From Streptomyces fradiae ATCC 10745 = DSM 40063 (GTDB lineage Bacteria > Actinomycetota > Actinomycetes > Streptomycetales > Streptomycetaceae), in NCBI RefSeq assembly GCF_008704425.1, contig NZ_CP023696.1, forward strand, positions 2,652,501-2,716,500: a DNA stretch of 64,000 bases, in the 5' to 3' direction. Under the pieces are notes generated by a model. That model searched no databases. It was not told where the DNA came from and worked only from the letters and a program-made list of their open reading frames with translations. Made by a program: the position numbers and the translations under genes. Each line of letters begins with the position of its first letter. The first letter of the stretch is position 1. Below, in pieces: positions 27,554 to 36,669 of the stretch.

Positions 27554-28543
27554 ATGACCATGAGCCAGGAAGTGCTCTCCCGCTCCGAGCGACAGTCCGA
27601 GCGCCGGGCCGACCCGCCGCCCAACGCCACGCTCGGCGGCGACAGCAAGCGGTCCGTCGAGCAGATCGCCCTGCTCCTCTTCATCGTCGTGCCGTTCCTC
27701 GCCCTGGTGGCGGCCGTGCCGCTGGCCTGGGGCTGGGGGGTGAGCTGGCTCGACCTCGGCCTGATGACGGCGATGTACTACATCGGCTGCCACGGCATCA
27801 CGATCGGCTTCCACCGGTACTTCACCCACGGCTCCTTCAAGGCGAAGCGGCCGCTGCGGATCGCGCTGGCGATCATGGGGTCGCTGGCCGTGGAGGGCCC
27901 GCTGGTGCGCTGGGTGGCGGACCACCGCAAGCACCACCGCTACTCCGACGCGGAGGGCGACCCGCACTCGCCGTGGCGGTTCGGGGAGACGGTGCCCGCG
28001 CTGATGAAGGGCCTGTGGTGGGCGCACATCGGCTGGATGTTCGACGAGGAGCAGACCCCGCAGCAGAAGTACGCCCCGGACCTGATCAAGGACCCTGCGC
28101 TGCGCCGGATCTCCCGCCAGTTCGTGCTCTGGACGATCGTGTCGCTGGCGATCCCGCCGCTGGTCGGCGGCCTGGTGACGATGTCGTGGTGGGGCGCCTT
28201 CACGGCCTTCTTCTGGGGCTCGCTCGTGCGGGTGGCGCTGCTGCACCACGTGACCTGGTCGATCAACTCGATCTGCCACGCGGTGGGCAAGCGCCCCTTC
28301 AAGTCGCGTGACCGCTCCGGCAACGTGTGGTGGCTGGCCGTCCTGTCGTGCGGCGAGTCGTGGCACAACCTCCACCACGCGGACCCGACGAGCGCCCGGC
28401 ACGGGGTGCTGCGCGGCCAGGTGGACTCCAGCGCCCGCCTGATCCGCTGGTTCGAGAAGCTGGGCTGGGCGTACGACGTGCGCTGGCCCACGGAGGACCG
28501 GATCGAAGCCCGCCGCCAGACCGCGTCCGCGAACGCGGCATGA
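27554..28543 (+). CDS. Acyl-CoA/acyl-lipid delta-9-type fatty acid desaturase
   Basis: Encodes 329 residues from ATG 27554. The three histidine boxes of membrane di-iron desaturases are present: HRYFTH, HRKHHRY and HNLHH, with hydrophobic helices between them (IALLLFIVVPFLALVAAVPL, LDLGLMTAMYYIGCHG). It inserts a double bond into saturated acyl chains and so tunes membrane fluidity. Its stop overlaps the start of the TetR gene as ATGA, so the two form an operon. The upstream CCGTA/TACGG array suggests repression by that TetR protein. Confidence 0.95.
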   Translation: MTMSQEVLSRSERQSERRADPPPNATLGGDSKRSVEQIALLLFIVVPFLALVAAVPLAWGWGVSWLDLGLMTAMYYIGCHGITIGFHRYFTHGSFKAKRPLRIALAIMGSLAVEGPLVRWVADHRKHHRYSDAEGDPHSPWRFGETVPALMKGLWWAHIGWMFDEEQTPQQKYAPDLIKDPALRRISRQFVLWTIVSLAIPPLVGGLVTMSWWGAFTAFFWGSLVRVALLHHVTWSINSICHAVGKRPFKSRDRSGNVWWLAVLSCGESWHNLHHADPTSARHGVLRGQVDSSARLIRWFEKLGWAYDVRWPTEDRIEARRQTASANAA

Positions 28544-29214
28544 TGGACGGCGTGGCGATCGACGGCAGCAGTACCAGCAGCGACAAGCCCCGACGCGGGC
28601 GCCGGGTCCGGATGACGGGGGCGGAACGGCGCCGGCAGCTGCTCGACATCGGCCGGACGCTCTTCGCCGAACGCGGATTCGAGGGCACGTCGGTGGAGGA
28701 GATCGCGGCGAAGGCCGGGGTGTCCAAGCCCGTCGTGTACGAGCACTTCGGCGGCAAGGAGGGGCTGTACGCGGTCGTCGTCGACCGGGAGATGCGGCGG
28801 CTCCTCGACATGGTGACCGGCGCGCTCACGGCGGGGCACCCGCGCGAGCTGCTGGAGCAGGCGGCGTTCGCCCTGCTGGACTACATCGAGACCGACACGG
28901 ACGGCTTCCGCATCCTGGTGCGGGACTCGCCGGTGGCGCAGTCCACGGGTACGTTCGCGTCGCTGATCTCGGACATCGCCACGCAGGTGGAGGACATCCT
29001 GGGGCTGGAGTTCAAGGCCCGCGGATTCGACTCGAAGCTGGCGCCGCTGTACGCGCAGGCGCTGGTGGGCATGGTGGCCCTGACCGGGCAGTGGTGGCTG
29101 GACGCCCGGAAGCCGAAGAAGGCGGAGGTCGCGGCCCACCTGGTGAACCTGGCGTGGCACGGGCTGGACGGCCTGGAGGCCAAGCCCCGCCTGATAGGCC
29201 ACCGCAAGTCCTGA
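28540..29214 (+). CDS. TetR-family regulator, probably of the desaturase operon
   Basis: Encodes 224 residues. ATG 28540 is chosen for its ATGA overlap with the desaturase stop; ATG 28543 and GTG 28552 are alternatives. The TetR helix-turn-helix is clear: RRRQLLDIGRTLFAERGFEG, then TSVEEIAAKAGVSKPVVYEH and FGGKEGLYAVVVDRE. The C-terminal ligand domain includes LLDYIETDTDGFRILVRDSP and ends KPRLIGHRKS. The ligand is likely an acyl-CoA, by analogy with other desaturase-linked TetR proteins. It would bind the sites at 27473-27510 and autoregulate. Confidence 0.93.
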   Translation: MMDGVAIDGSSTSSDKPRRGRRVRMTGAERRRQLLDIGRTLFAERGFEGTSVEEIAAKAGVSKPVVYEHFGGKEGLYAVVVDREMRRLLDMVTGALTAGHPRELLEQAAFALLDYIETDTDGFRILVRDSPVAQSTGTFASLISDIATQVEDILGLEFKARGFDSKLAPLYAQALVGMVALTGQWWLDARKPKKAEVAAHLVNLAWHGLDGLEAKPRLIGHRKS

Positions 29215-29515
29215 CCGGCGCCGCGGTCGCGGGGCCCGCACCCGCCCGGCCGTCCGCACCGCCGCCGCCCGCACCGCCGCCGCTCACGGCGGCGCGGGCA
29301 CGGCACGAACCGCGGGCCCGTGTCCGTTGCGCACGCGCCCGGCCCCGCACCGCTCAAGGCCGCGGCCGGGCCGGCACCGCTCATGGCCGCGCCCGGCCCC
29401 GCTCCGCGCCCGGGGGCGCCGCACCGCACCGGCGGGCGGCGCCCTCGCGCTCGCGGCGACCGCACCGGCGGGGCTCCGGCACCCCGGAGGCGCGGCCGGC
29501 GCCGTTCGGCGCTCC
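29215..29515. other. GC-rich intergenic region, no gene seen
   Basis: A 301-base stretch between the TetR and tam stops consisting of CCGCCGCCGC and GGCCGCGGCC-type low-complexity sequence. I see no convincing coding frame and no clean terminator hairpin. Confidence 0.6.
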
Positions 29516-30343
29516 TCAGCACTCCTTCCGGCCCACCGCGAAGACGCGGCGGTAGGGGAAGACCGTGCCGTGCGGGCCCGGCGGGTACGCCTTGCGGAGC
29601 AGGTCCCGGTAGTGGGACAGGAACTCCGCGACCGCCTCGGCGTCCTCCCCCAGCGCGGTGAGGACGGGCCGCAGCGCCGTGCCCTTGACCCAGTCGAGGA
29701 CGGGGTCCTCGCCCTGGAGGAGCTGGGCGTACACCGTCTCCCACACGTCGGCCGCGCAGCCGAGGTCGGCCAGCCGCTCCAGGTACTCCGTCGCCTCCAG
29801 GATGTGGACGTAGCGCCGCCCGTGGTCGCCGAGCCGGTCGCGCCAGCGCGGCGACTCGCACATCTCGGCGAGCAGCGCGTGACTGGGCGAGGTGAAGTTG
29901 GCCGGGACCTGGAAGGCGAGGGTGCCGCCGGGGACGATGCCGTCCAGCCAGTCGCCGAAGGAGTCGGCGTGGCCGGGGACCCACTGGAGCGCCGCGTTGG
30001 AGACGATCAGGTCGTACGGCTCGTCCGGCGTCCACCGGGCCGCGTCGGCGCGCCGGAAGTCGATCGCACCGCCGCCCGGCGTGGGACCGGCGTGGTCCGC
30101 CTCCGCCCGGTCGAGCATCTCCCGCGAGAGGTCGAAGCCGGTGATCCGGGCGTCCGGCCAGCGGTCCGCGAGCAGGGCCGTCACATTGCCGGGGCCGCAG
30201 CCGATGTCCGCGATGCGCGCGGGGCGGCCCTCCTTCTCGGCGGGCAGCTCGGGAATCCTGGCCAGCAGGTCGAGGAACGGGCGGCCGCGGTGTCCCGCGT
30301 GGCGCAGATACTGGTGAGGGTCCCACATCGGTGCGGACTGCAT
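29516..30343 (-). CDS. tam: Trans-aconitate 2-methyltransferase
   Basis: Encodes 275 residues from ATG 30343 (MQSAPMWDPHQYLRHAGHRG) with AAGGGGAAA upstream. It methylates trans-aconitate with SAM, removing an aconitase inhibitor. The Rossmann SAM-binding motif IADIGCGPGNVTALLADRWP is followed by ITGFDLSREMLDRAE, the post-II strand YDLIVSNAALQWVPGH and the C-terminal YPPGPHGTVFPYRRVFAVG typical of Tam. It is divergent from tamR, with a palindromic operator in between, as described for S. coelicolor, where TamR controls tam in response to citrate and aconitates. Confidence 0.95.
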   Translation of the reverse strand: MQSAPMWDPHQYLRHAGHRGRPFLDLLARIPELPAEKEGRPARIADIGCGPGNVTALLADRWPDARITGFDLSREMLDRAEADHAGPTPGGGAIDFRRADAARWTPDEPYDLIVSNAALQWVPGHADSFGDWLDGIVPGGTLAFQVPANFTSPSHALLAEMCESPRWRDRLGDHGRRYVHILEATEYLERLADLGCAADVWETVYAQLLQGEDPVLDWVKGTALRPVLTALGEDAEAVAEFLSHYRDLLRKAYPPGPHGTVFPYRRVFAVGRKEC

Positions 30344-30424
30344 GGTTGTTTCCCCTTGCTGTTCGAGCGTCTCAGCGAAACGTTGCTCCAGTCAGGGCCC
30401 ACTCAATCGTACGAACGCATATTT

Positions 30425-30436
30425 CTTGACGTCAAG
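30425..30436. promoter_or_regulatory. Palindromic operator between tam and tamR
   Basis: CTTGACGTCAAG is a perfect 12-bp palindrome 37 bases upstream of the tamR ATG and 82 bases upstream of the tam start. MarR proteins bind such sites, and TamR is known to bind this intergenic region in S. coelicolor. A TACACT at 30460-30465 only 7 bases before the tamR ATG suggests a leaderless tamR transcript. Confidence 0.65.
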
Positions 30437-30472
30437 AGACTTCATGTCGACAGATCCCCTACACTGATCGTC

Positions 30473-30970
30473 ATGGAGGACGAGGTCGACCGGCTGGTCG
30501 CTGCATGGCGCCGCGAGCGCCCGGACCTCGACGTGGAGCCGCTCGAGGTGCTGAGCCGGGTGTCCCGCCTGGCCCGCCACCTGGACCGGGCGCGCCGTCT
30601 GGCCTTCGCCGAGCACCAGCTGGAGCCGTGGGAGTTCGACGTCCTGACGTCGCTGCGCCGCGCGGGCGCCCCGTACCAGCTCTCCCCCGGCCAGCTCCTC
30701 ACCCAGACGCTCGTCACGTCCGGCACGATGACCAACCGCATCGACCGGCTCGCGAAGAAGGGCCTCGTGGAGCGGCTCCCCGATCCGACGGACCGGCGCG
30801 GCGTCCTCGTCCGGCTGACCGCCGAGGGACGGGACCGCGCCGACCAGGCGCTGTCCGGGCTGCTGGACCAGGAGCGGGCCATCCTCTCCCGGCTGTCGCG
30901 CGCCGAGCGCGCCGGTCTGGCGGCGCTGCTACGCCAGCTGACCGCCCCGTTCGACAACATCCCCGGCTGA
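30473..30970 (+). CDS. tamR: MarR-family regulator TamR
   Basis: Encodes 165 residues starting MEDEVDRLVAAWRRERPDL. The winged helix-turn-helix shows EPWEFDVLTSLRRAGAPYQL, then TLVTSGTMTNRIDRLAKKGL and the wing VERLPDPTDRRGVLVRLTAE. The long N-terminal helix (VDRLVAAWRRERPDLDVEPL) marks the UrtR/TamR subfamily of MarR proteins. In S. coelicolor TamR is released from DNA by citrate, cis- and trans-aconitate. There is no ribosome-binding site and the -10-like box lies very close, so translation is probably leaderless. Its 3' end overlaps the convergent response-regulator gene by 42 bases. Confidence 0.92.
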   Translation: MEDEVDRLVAAWRRERPDLDVEPLEVLSRVSRLARHLDRARRLAFAEHQLEPWEFDVLTSLRRAGAPYQLSPGQLLTQTLVTSGTMTNRIDRLAKKGLVERLPDPTDRRGVLVRLTAEGRDRADQALSGLLDQERAILSRLSRAERAGLAALLRQLTAPFDNIPG

Positions 30971-31702
30971 CGGCGGCTCGGCGGGCCCCACCCCGGCGCG
31001 GCGGGCGAGCGCGACGGCCGCCAGCGTGGAGTGCACGCCCAGCTTGCCCAGCACGTTCTGCATGTGCGTACGGACCGTGTGCGGCGACAGGAAGAGGCGC
31101 TCGGCGACGGCCTTGCGGCCGAGCCCGGCGACCATGCAGCGCAGCACCTCCCGCTCGCGCGGCGTCAGGGACTCCACCAGCCGCTCGCTCTCGGTGCGGT
31201 GCCTGCGCGCGGCCGTCAGCTCCCGCAGCACGCCCGTGAGGAGCGCGGGCGCCAGGTGGGTCTCGTCGCGCAGCACGCCCCGGATCACGCCGAGGAGCCG
31301 CTGGAGGGAGCAGTCCTTGGCGACCCAGCCGTTGGCCCCGGCCTGGAGGGCGAGGGCGGCGCGGCGCGGGTCGTCCCTCTCCGCGAGCACCACGATCCGC
31401 ACGGGCGGCTGCGCCTCGCGCACCCCGGCGACGAGGGAGATGCCGTCCACGATGCCGTCGGCCGCGCCCCCGTCCGGGACGACGCGGGCGACGGCCTGCC
31501 CGGCGCTCACCCCCAGGTCGGCGTCGACCAGGAGGACGTCGAACCGGCGGCCCTCCGCCGCGGCCCGGTCCAGGCAGCGCATCGCGGCGGGGCCGCTGCC
31601 GGCCGCGGTGACGTCCACGTCCGGCTCGGCGGCCAGGGCCGCGGCGAGCGACTCGGCGAAGATGCGGTGGTCGTCCACCACCAGGACCCGGATACGGACC
31701 AT
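30929..31702 (-). CDS. LuxR-family response regulator
   Basis: Encodes 257 residues from ATG 31702 (MVRIRVLVVDDHRIFAESLA), which has GGGGGTGT just upstream; an ATG 12 bases earlier is an alternative. The receiver keeps the acidic pair (Asp10-Asp11), the phospho-acceptor Asp60 (LLVDADLG) and the Lys in GANGWVAKD. A roughly 20-residue insert (SAGQAVARVVPDGGAADGIV) follows Asp60. The C-terminal LuxR helix-turn-helix is complete: SLTPREREVLRCMVAGLGRK then SPHTVRTHMQNVLGKLGVHS. No cognate kinase is adjacent. The gene overlaps the tamR 3' end by 42 bases on the opposite strand. Confidence 0.92.
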   Translation of the reverse strand: MVRIRVLVVDDHRIFAESLAAALAAEPDVDVTAAGSGPAAMRCLDRAAAEGRRFDVLLVDADLGVSAGQAVARVVPDGGAADGIVDGISLVAGVREAQPPVRIVVLAERDDPRRAALALQAGANGWVAKDCSLQRLLGVIRGVLRDETHLAPALLTGVLRELTAARRHRTESERLVESLTPREREVLRCMVAGLGRKAVAERLFLSPHTVRTHMQNVLGKLGVHSTLAAVALARRAGVGPAEPPSAGDVVERGGQLA

Positions 31703-32141
31703 GGACACCCCCATGCGTCGAGGAAGCGGGCCGGCGCGGATGCGCTGCCCGGAGCAAGGGCGCTGTCCCCTGGACGCACGGCCGCCGCCGTGCGGTGAGT
31801 GCTACCCAGGCCCCGGACGCCGTACCCGGCTGTCCCGCCCCCTGATCGGCATCGGCCCCCACCGATGATGTGCATCAGGGTACGGGCGCGGGCCCGGACC
31901 GGAAGCCGATTTGCGGAACTGACCGACCGGGGTGTTTCCCGTGTGTCCGCTGTGCCGTAACGGGGCGGAAATCGACGGTTCCCGTTCCGGAGGGGGGATG
32001 CCCGTGCCGGGCGGGGCGGGGCGTGCCGGGCGGCGTACGGGCCGTGCCGGGCGGGGCGTGCCGGGCGGCGGGCGGGGCGTGCCGGGCGGTGGGGCGGCCC
32101 GCCGGAGCGCCGTACGGTTCGCCCACCGCCCCGCGGGCAGC
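31703..32141. other. Intergenic region with CGTGCCGGGCGG repeats
   Basis: No gene is supported. Between about 32000 and 32090 the 12-mer CGTGCCGGGCGG occurs five times at irregular spacing. An AT-richer portion (31880-31980) before it may hold the promoter of the upstream response regulator. Confidence 0.6.
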
Positions 32142-33323
32142 TCACAGCAGGCGGCGCGCCCCCGCCGACGGGGCGGCCGGGAAGATCCGCGGCGCCCGGT
32201 ACCCCTCCGCCGCGAAGGCCGCCCGGACCGCGGCGGCCGTCTCCTCCACCGCGCCGGCCTCCGCCAGGACGACCGCCGAGCCGCCGAAGCCGCCACCCGT
32301 CATCCGGGCGCCCAGCGCCCCGGCGGCGAGCGACGCCGACACGGCGAGGTCCAGCTCCGGGCAGGAGACCCGCAGGTCGTCCCGGAGAGAGGCGTGCCCC
32401 TCGGTCAGCACGGGGCCGACGCCCCGCAGGTCGCCCGCGTCGAGCAGCGCCGCGACCCGCCCGACCCGGTGGTCGTCGGTGACGACATGGCGGACGTACC
32501 CGCGCACGACCGGGTCGCCCAGCCGCTCCAGCGCCTCCGGCAGGCGCGCGTGGGCGACCTCGCGCAGCGAGCGCACCCCGAGCGCCCGCGCGCCCGCCTC
32601 GCACCCGGCGCGCCGCTCGGCGTACGCGCCGTCGCCGAGCGCGTGCCGGACGCGCGTGTCCACCACCAGCAGCGCGAGCCCGTGCGCCGCGGGGTCGAAC
32701 GGCACCTGCCGGCACGTCAGGTCGCGGGTGTCCAGGTGCAGGACGTGCCCCTCGGTGCAGCACGCGGACGCCATCTGGTCCATGACGCCGCAGGGCACGC
32801 CGACGAAGGCGTTCTCGGCGCGCTGGGCCAAGGCGGCCAGGGCCGGGCGGGAGAGCCCCAGCCCGTACAGCCCGTCGAGGGCGAGGGCGGTCGCGACCTC
32901 CAGCGCGGCCGACGACGACAGGCCGGCGCCCGTCGGCACGGTGGACGTCACATGGACGTCGGCGCCCGTCACCGGGTGGCCGGCCGCGCGCAGCGCCCAG
33001 ACGACGCCCGCCGGGTAGGCGGCCCAGCCCATGCACGCGGCCGGCCCCGGCGCGGCGGCGTCGAGGTGGACGACCCCGGCCGGGGAGGCGTCGGCGGCCT
33101 GCGCCGAGTGGACGCGCAACCGCCCGTCCGTGCGGCGGGCGACGGCCGCGAGGGCCGTGTGCGGCAGGGCCAGCGGCATCACGGACCCGTCGTTGACGTC
33201 CGTGTACTCGCCGATGAGGTTGACCCGGCCGGGCGCGGCCCACACCCCCTCCGGCGCGGTGCCGTACAGCTCGCGGAAGCGTGCGGCGGCGGCCTCCGCG
33301 GCCCGCGCCCCGGGGTCGGTCAC
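32142..33323 (-). CDS. galK: Galactokinase
   Basis: Encodes 393 residues from GTG 33323, whose GTGA overlaps the galE stop. It phosphorylates galactose to galactose 1-phosphate. GHMP-kinase motifs are present: motif 1 [16 protein letters not shown], the ATP loop [14 protein letters not shown], a [13 protein letters not shown] block and motif 3 [14 protein letters not shown]. It is the last gene of galT-galE-galK. The gene ends GARRLL with nothing odd in length. Confidence 0.97.
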   Translation of the reverse strand: MTDPGARAAEAAAARFRELYGTAPEGVWAAPGRVNLIGEYTDVNDGSVMPLALPHTALAAVARRTDGRLRVHSAQAADASPAGVVHLDAAAPGPAACMGWAAYPAGVVWALRAAGHPVTGADVHVTSTVPTGAGLSSSAALEVATALALDGLYGLGLSRPALAALAQRAENAFVGVPCGVMDQMASACCTEGHVLHLDTRDLTCRQVPFDPAAHGLALLVVDTRVRHALGDGAYAERRAGCEAGARALGVRSLREVAHARLPEALERLGDPVVRGYVRHVVTDDHRVGRVAALLDAGDLRGVGPVLTEGHASLRDDLRVSCPELDLAVSASLAAGALGARMTGGGFGGSAVVLAEAGAVEETAAAVRAAFAAEGYRAPRIFPAAPSAGARRLL

Positions 33324-34369
33324 CGCCCCTCCCGCGGCCCCGGCCCGCGGCCCTCCGCGCGGTCGGCCTCCGGCCCGTGGCTCTGCGCCTCGCGGTTCTC
33401 CGCCGCGCGGTCCTCCGCCTCGCGGCGGCGGGCGAAGTCCCAGGCGTCGCGCACGATGCCGGCGAGGTCCGTGCGCGTGGGGCGCCAGCCCAGGCGCTCC
33501 CTCGCGGTCTTCGACGACGCCACGAGGACGGCCGGGTCGCCGGGGCGGCGGGCGGCGGTGACCTCGGGCACCGGGTGGCCGGTGACCCGGCGCACGGTCT
33601 CGACGACCTCCCGCACCGAGAAGCCGCTGCCGTTGCCCAGGTTGCAGATCAGGTGCTCGCCCGGGACGACCGCGTCCAGGGCGAGGAGGTGGGCCTCGGC
33701 GAGGTCGGCGACGTGGATGTAGTCGCGTACGCAGGTGCCGTCCGGGGTCGGGTAGTCGTCGCCGTACACGGAGATCGACGCGCGGCGGCCGAGGGCGACC
33801 TGGAGGACGAGCGGGATGAGGTGCGACTCGGGGTCGTGGCGCTCCCCCTGGTCGCCGTAGGCGCCCGCGACGTTGAAGTACCGCAGGGACGCGGCGGCCA
33901 GGCCGTGCGCGGCGGCCTCGCCGCCGATCATGTGGTCGACGGCGAGCTTCGTCGCCCCGTAGGGGCTCGTGGGGGCCGTCGGGTCGGTCTCCGTGATCGG
34001 TGTGGACACCGGTTCGCCGTAGGTCGCGGCGGTGGACGAGAACACCAGGCGGCGCACCCCGGCGGAGCGCATCGCGTCGAGCAGCGCCATGGTGCCGCCG
34101 ACGTTGTTCTCCCAGTACTTCTCCGGGTGCGCGACCGACTCCCCCACCTGCGAGAACGCCGCGAAGTGCAGCACCCCGCCGTAGGAGCCGTCGAGGACCC
34201 GGGCGGCGTCCTGCACCCGGCCCTCCACGAACGCGGCGCCGTCCGGGACCGACGCGCGGAAGCCGGTCGACAGGTCGTCCAGGACCGTCACCTCGTGGCC
34301 GGCCTCCAGCAGACGCGCGGCGACCGCCCCGCCGACGTATCCGGCCCCGCCCGTAACCAGGTACTTCAT
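33320..34369 (-). CDS. galE: UDP-glucose 4-epimerase
   Basis: Encodes 349 residues from ATG 34369 ([20 protein letters not shown]), with TGGAGYVG as the NAD-binding Rossmann loop. The catalytic region has [10 protein letters not shown] and the Tyr-x3-Lys pair in SPYGATK; the substrate part includes [15 protein letters not shown] and [10 protein letters not shown]. The last ~30 residues ([20 protein letters not shown] and onwards) are a charged, repeat-like extension not needed for the fold. The start overlaps galT's stop (ATGA) and the stop overlaps galK's start (GTGA), so the operon is translationally coupled throughout. Confidence 0.97.
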   Translation of the reverse strand: MKYLVTGGAGYVGGAVAARLLEAGHEVTVLDDLSTGFRASVPDGAAFVEGRVQDAARVLDGSYGGVLHFAAFSQVGESVAHPEKYWENNVGGTMALLDAMRSAGVRRLVFSSTAATYGEPVSTPITETDPTAPTSPYGATKLAVDHMIGGEAAAHGLAAASLRYFNVAGAYGDQGERHDPESHLIPLVLQVALGRRASISVYGDDYPTPDGTCVRDYIHVADLAEAHLLALDAVVPGEHLICNLGNGSGFSVREVVETVRRVTGHPVPEVTAARRPGDPAVLVASSKTARERLGWRPTRTDLAGIVRDAWDFARRREAEDRAAENREAQSHGPEADRAEGRGPGPREGR

Positions 34370-35415
34370 GATGCGCTCGCTACCTCTCGCAGTCGCCGGG
34401 CCGCGGCCTCCGGCGGGACGTCGTTGATCCACACGCTCATTCCCGATTCGGAGCCCGCGAGGAACTTCAGCTTGCCGGACGCACGGCGGATGGTGAAAAG
34501 CTCGAGATGGCAGGCGAACGCGTCGCGCCGCGGGTCGGCGAACGGCGCCTGGTGCCACGCGGAGACGTACGGCGTGGGCGGCCGGCCCTCCCCGAAGATC
34601 CGGTCGAAGCGGCGCAGCAGCTCCAGCTGGACGCGGGGCAGTTCCCCGCGCGCCGCCGCGTCCAGGCCGCGCAGGTCGGGCACGCGGCGGCGGGGGTAGA
34701 GGTGCACCTCGTACGGCCAGCGGGCGGCGTACGGGACGAAGGCGGTCCAGTGGTCGGTGGCGAGGACCACGCGCTCGCCGTCCTCGCGCTCCCGCCGTAC
34801 GACGTCGTCGAAGAGGTTGCCGCCGCCGGTGCGCGCCGCGTGCTCCCGCGCGGAGCGCAGCATCAGCTCCGTGCGGGGGGTGGTGAAGGGGTAGCCGTAG
34901 ACCTGCCCGTGCGGGTGGGCGAGGGTGACGCCGATCTCGGCGCCCCGGTTCTCGAAGCAGAAGACCTGCTCCACGCCGGGCACGGCGGCCAGTTCGGCGG
35001 TGCGGTCGGTCCACGCCTGGAGGACGAGGGCGGCCCGCTCCTCGGTGAGGTCGGCGAAGGAGGCGTCGTGGTCGGGCGTGAAGCAGACGACCTCGCAGCG
35101 GCCGGCGCCGCCCGCGAGGGACGGGAAGCGGTTCTCGAAGACGACCACGTCGTAGTCGCTGTCGGGGATCTCGGTGTGCCGCCCGTCGCGCGAGGGGCAG
35201 AGCGGGCACTCGTCGGCCGGCGGGAGGTGGGTGCGGCCCTGGCGGTGGGAGGCGATGGCGACGCGGTCGCCGAGCAGCACGTCCTCGCGGATCTCGGCGC
35301 GGGTGGAGACCGGGTCGAGGGGCCGCCGGTCGACGGCGTCGCGCACGACGTCGTCACGGGAGTCGTAGTACACCAGCTCCCGCCCGTCGGCGAGGCGGGT
35401 GGAGGTCTTCTTCAC
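34366..35415 (-). CDS. galT: Galactose-1-phosphate uridylyltransferase
   Basis: Encodes 349 residues from GTG 35415 ([14 protein letters not shown]), with GAGGAG upstream. It swaps UMP between UDP-glucose and galactose 1-phosphate. The zinc Cys pair CPLC, the [11 protein letters not shown] block, and the active-site HPH in [13 protein letters not shown] are visible, followed by [16 protein letters not shown] and the second half with AWHQAPF and [19 protein letters not shown]. It is the first gene of the gal operon. Three phased 9-bp repeats cover its promoter. Confidence 0.97.
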   Translation of the reverse strand: MKKTSTRLADGRELVYYDSRDDVVRDAVDRRPLDPVSTRAEIREDVLLGDRVAIASHRQGRTHLPPADECPLCPSRDGRHTEIPDSDYDVVVFENRFPSLAGGAGRCEVVCFTPDHDASFADLTEERAALVLQAWTDRTAELAAVPGVEQVFCFENRGAEIGVTLAHPHGQVYGYPFTTPRTELMLRSAREHAARTGGGNLFDDVVRREREDGERVVLATDHWTAFVPYAARWPYEVHLYPRRRVPDLRGLDAAARGELPRVQLELLRRFDRIFGEGRPPTPYVSAWHQAPFADPRRDAFACHLELFTIRRASGKLKFLAGSESGMSVWINDVPPEAAARRLREVASAS

Positions 35416-35447
35416 GCGGGGCTCCTCGCTCGGGTCCACATCAAGCG

Positions 35448-35496
35448 GATTCAACAAGACCCAACACAAGTAAGCAGAATCCAACACCCGGGTCAA
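35448..35496 (-). promoter_or_regulatory. gal operon promoter with three helically phased direct repeats
   Basis: On the minus strand TTGACC (35496-35491), a 17-base spacer and TTACTT (35473-35468) make a good promoter for galT. On the plus strand GATTCAACA (35448), GACCCAACA (35458) and AATCCAACA (35478) share a CAACA core spaced 10 and 20 bases apart, i.e. on one face of the helix, one copy between -35 and -10 and two around the start site. Repressor binding is inferred. Confidence 0.6.
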
Positions 35497-35976
35497 TGAG
35501 GCGCGGGGGGGAGGCAGGGGCCGGTGGGGCTCGGGGCAGGCGGAGTGGCGGTAGCGCCGCGGATGCCGGGGCGGGCGGAGAGGGGGGCGCGCGAGGCGGG
35601 GCGAGCACGTCCAGTGCGGCGGAGCGGGACGCGGGGCGGGCGCGGTGGGACGGGGCGGGGCGGTGGGGCGGGGCGGGGGGCGGTCGGGCGGGGCGGGGGG
35701 CGGTGGGGCGGGGCGGGGTGAGGGACGTCCGCGCGGTCGGCGGGGCTCCGTCGTGGAGACGCGGTGGCGCGCGGTCGACGGGCCGCTGCGGTGGCGGGGC
35801 GGCACCGGTGGCGGAATGGCGGGATGGCGCTGGGGCCGGAGTGACGTGAGGGAGGGGGTGATACCGGGGTGTGGTGCGTGCCGGGGTGCGCCGGGGCGCT
35901 CGGTGCCGGGCCCCGGGGCACGGGAGGTCAGGGGCTCGGCGGGAGGCCAGGGGCACGGGGCCGGGGGCCCTGCGGG
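35497..35976. other. G-rich intergenic region upstream of the gal operon
   Basis: About 480 bases with long GGGGCGGGG and GGTGGGGCGG runs and no recognisable gene. On one strand it is extremely G-rich (35630-35720). No terminator-like hairpin for the response-regulator gene stands out. Confidence 0.6.
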
Positions 35977-36669
35977 TCAGCGGGGGTGGGGGACGCGGGG
36001 GTGGCCGGCGGTGGCGCGGTCCAGGAGGCCGGTGCGGGCGGCCAGCGCGGCGGCCTCCAGCCGGGAGCCCACGCCGAGCTTCATCAGGACGCGCTGCACA
36101 TGGGTGCGGGCCGTACTGGGGGCGATCCCCATTCCGGCCGCGATGAGCCGGGTGTCCTCGCCCTCCGCGACCCGTACCAGCACCTCCACCTCGCGGGGCG
36201 TCAGCATCCGCAGCAGCCGCTGCCCCTCGTCGTCCGGGGTGGCGGCCGGGTTCAGCAGCTCGGTGAAGGCGCCCTGGAGGAGCTGCGGGGCGACGGCGGC
36301 CTCCCCCGCGCGGGCCTTCATGATGGCGCGTTCGACGCCCTCGATGCGCTCGTCGTGCCGTACGTACCCGGACGCCCCGGCCGCGAAGGCCGCCGCGATG
36401 CCGCGCGGGCTGGGCACCGGCCCGAGGACCACCACCGCGACCTGCGGGCGGTCCCGCTTGATGCGGACGACCGGGTCGAAGGCGCCCGGCTCCGCGGGGG
36501 TCGCCGTGCCCAGCAGGCAGACCTCCGGGGCGCGGCTCACCACCAGTTCGGCCGCGCCCGCGGCGGGCGCGGCGGCGGCGAGCACGCGGTGCCCGCGCAG
36601 CTTCAGCGCCGAGGCGAGTGCCTCGGCTAACAGGCGGTGGTCGTCGACCACCATCAGGCGCACGCCCAT
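35977..36669 (-). CDS. LuxR-family regulator with atypical receiver lacking the phospho-Asp
   Basis: Encodes 230 residues from ATG 36669 (MGVRLMVVDDHRLLAEALAS). The receiver retains the acidic pair Asp9-Asp10, but the phosphorylation site is replaced: CLLGTATP has Gly54 where Asp is expected. The usual Thr/Ser (VVVLGP) and Lys (GYVRHDE) positions are also changed. The C-terminal helix-turn-helix is intact: MLTPREVEVLVRVAEGEDTR, IAPSTARTHVQRVLMKLGVG. It therefore likely works without phosphorylation, as known for atypical Streptomyces regulators such as RedZ or JadR1. It is similar in layout to the regulator at 30929 on the other side of the gal operon. Confidence 0.9.
   Translation of the reverse strand: MGVRLMVVDDHRLLAEALASALKLRGHRVLAAAAPAAGAAELVVSRAPEVCLLGTATPAEPGAFDPVVRIKRDRPQVAVVVLGPVPSPRGIAAAFAAGASGYVRHDERIEGVERAIMKARAGEAAVAPQLLQGAFTELLNPAATPDDEGQRLLRMLTPREVEVLVRVAEGEDTRLIAAGMGIAPSTARTHVQRVLMKLGVGSRLEAAALAARTGLLDRATAGHPRVPHPR

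Noticed and set aside
30426..30465. TTGACG as the -35 box of tamR with TACACT as -10
   Set aside because: The spacing is 28 bases, too long for a sigma-70-type promoter; TTGACG is better explained as part of the operator palindrome.
35500..35970. Gly/Ala-rich open frames upstream of galT
   Set aside because: They come from G-rich runs, lack ribosome-binding sites and show no domain.
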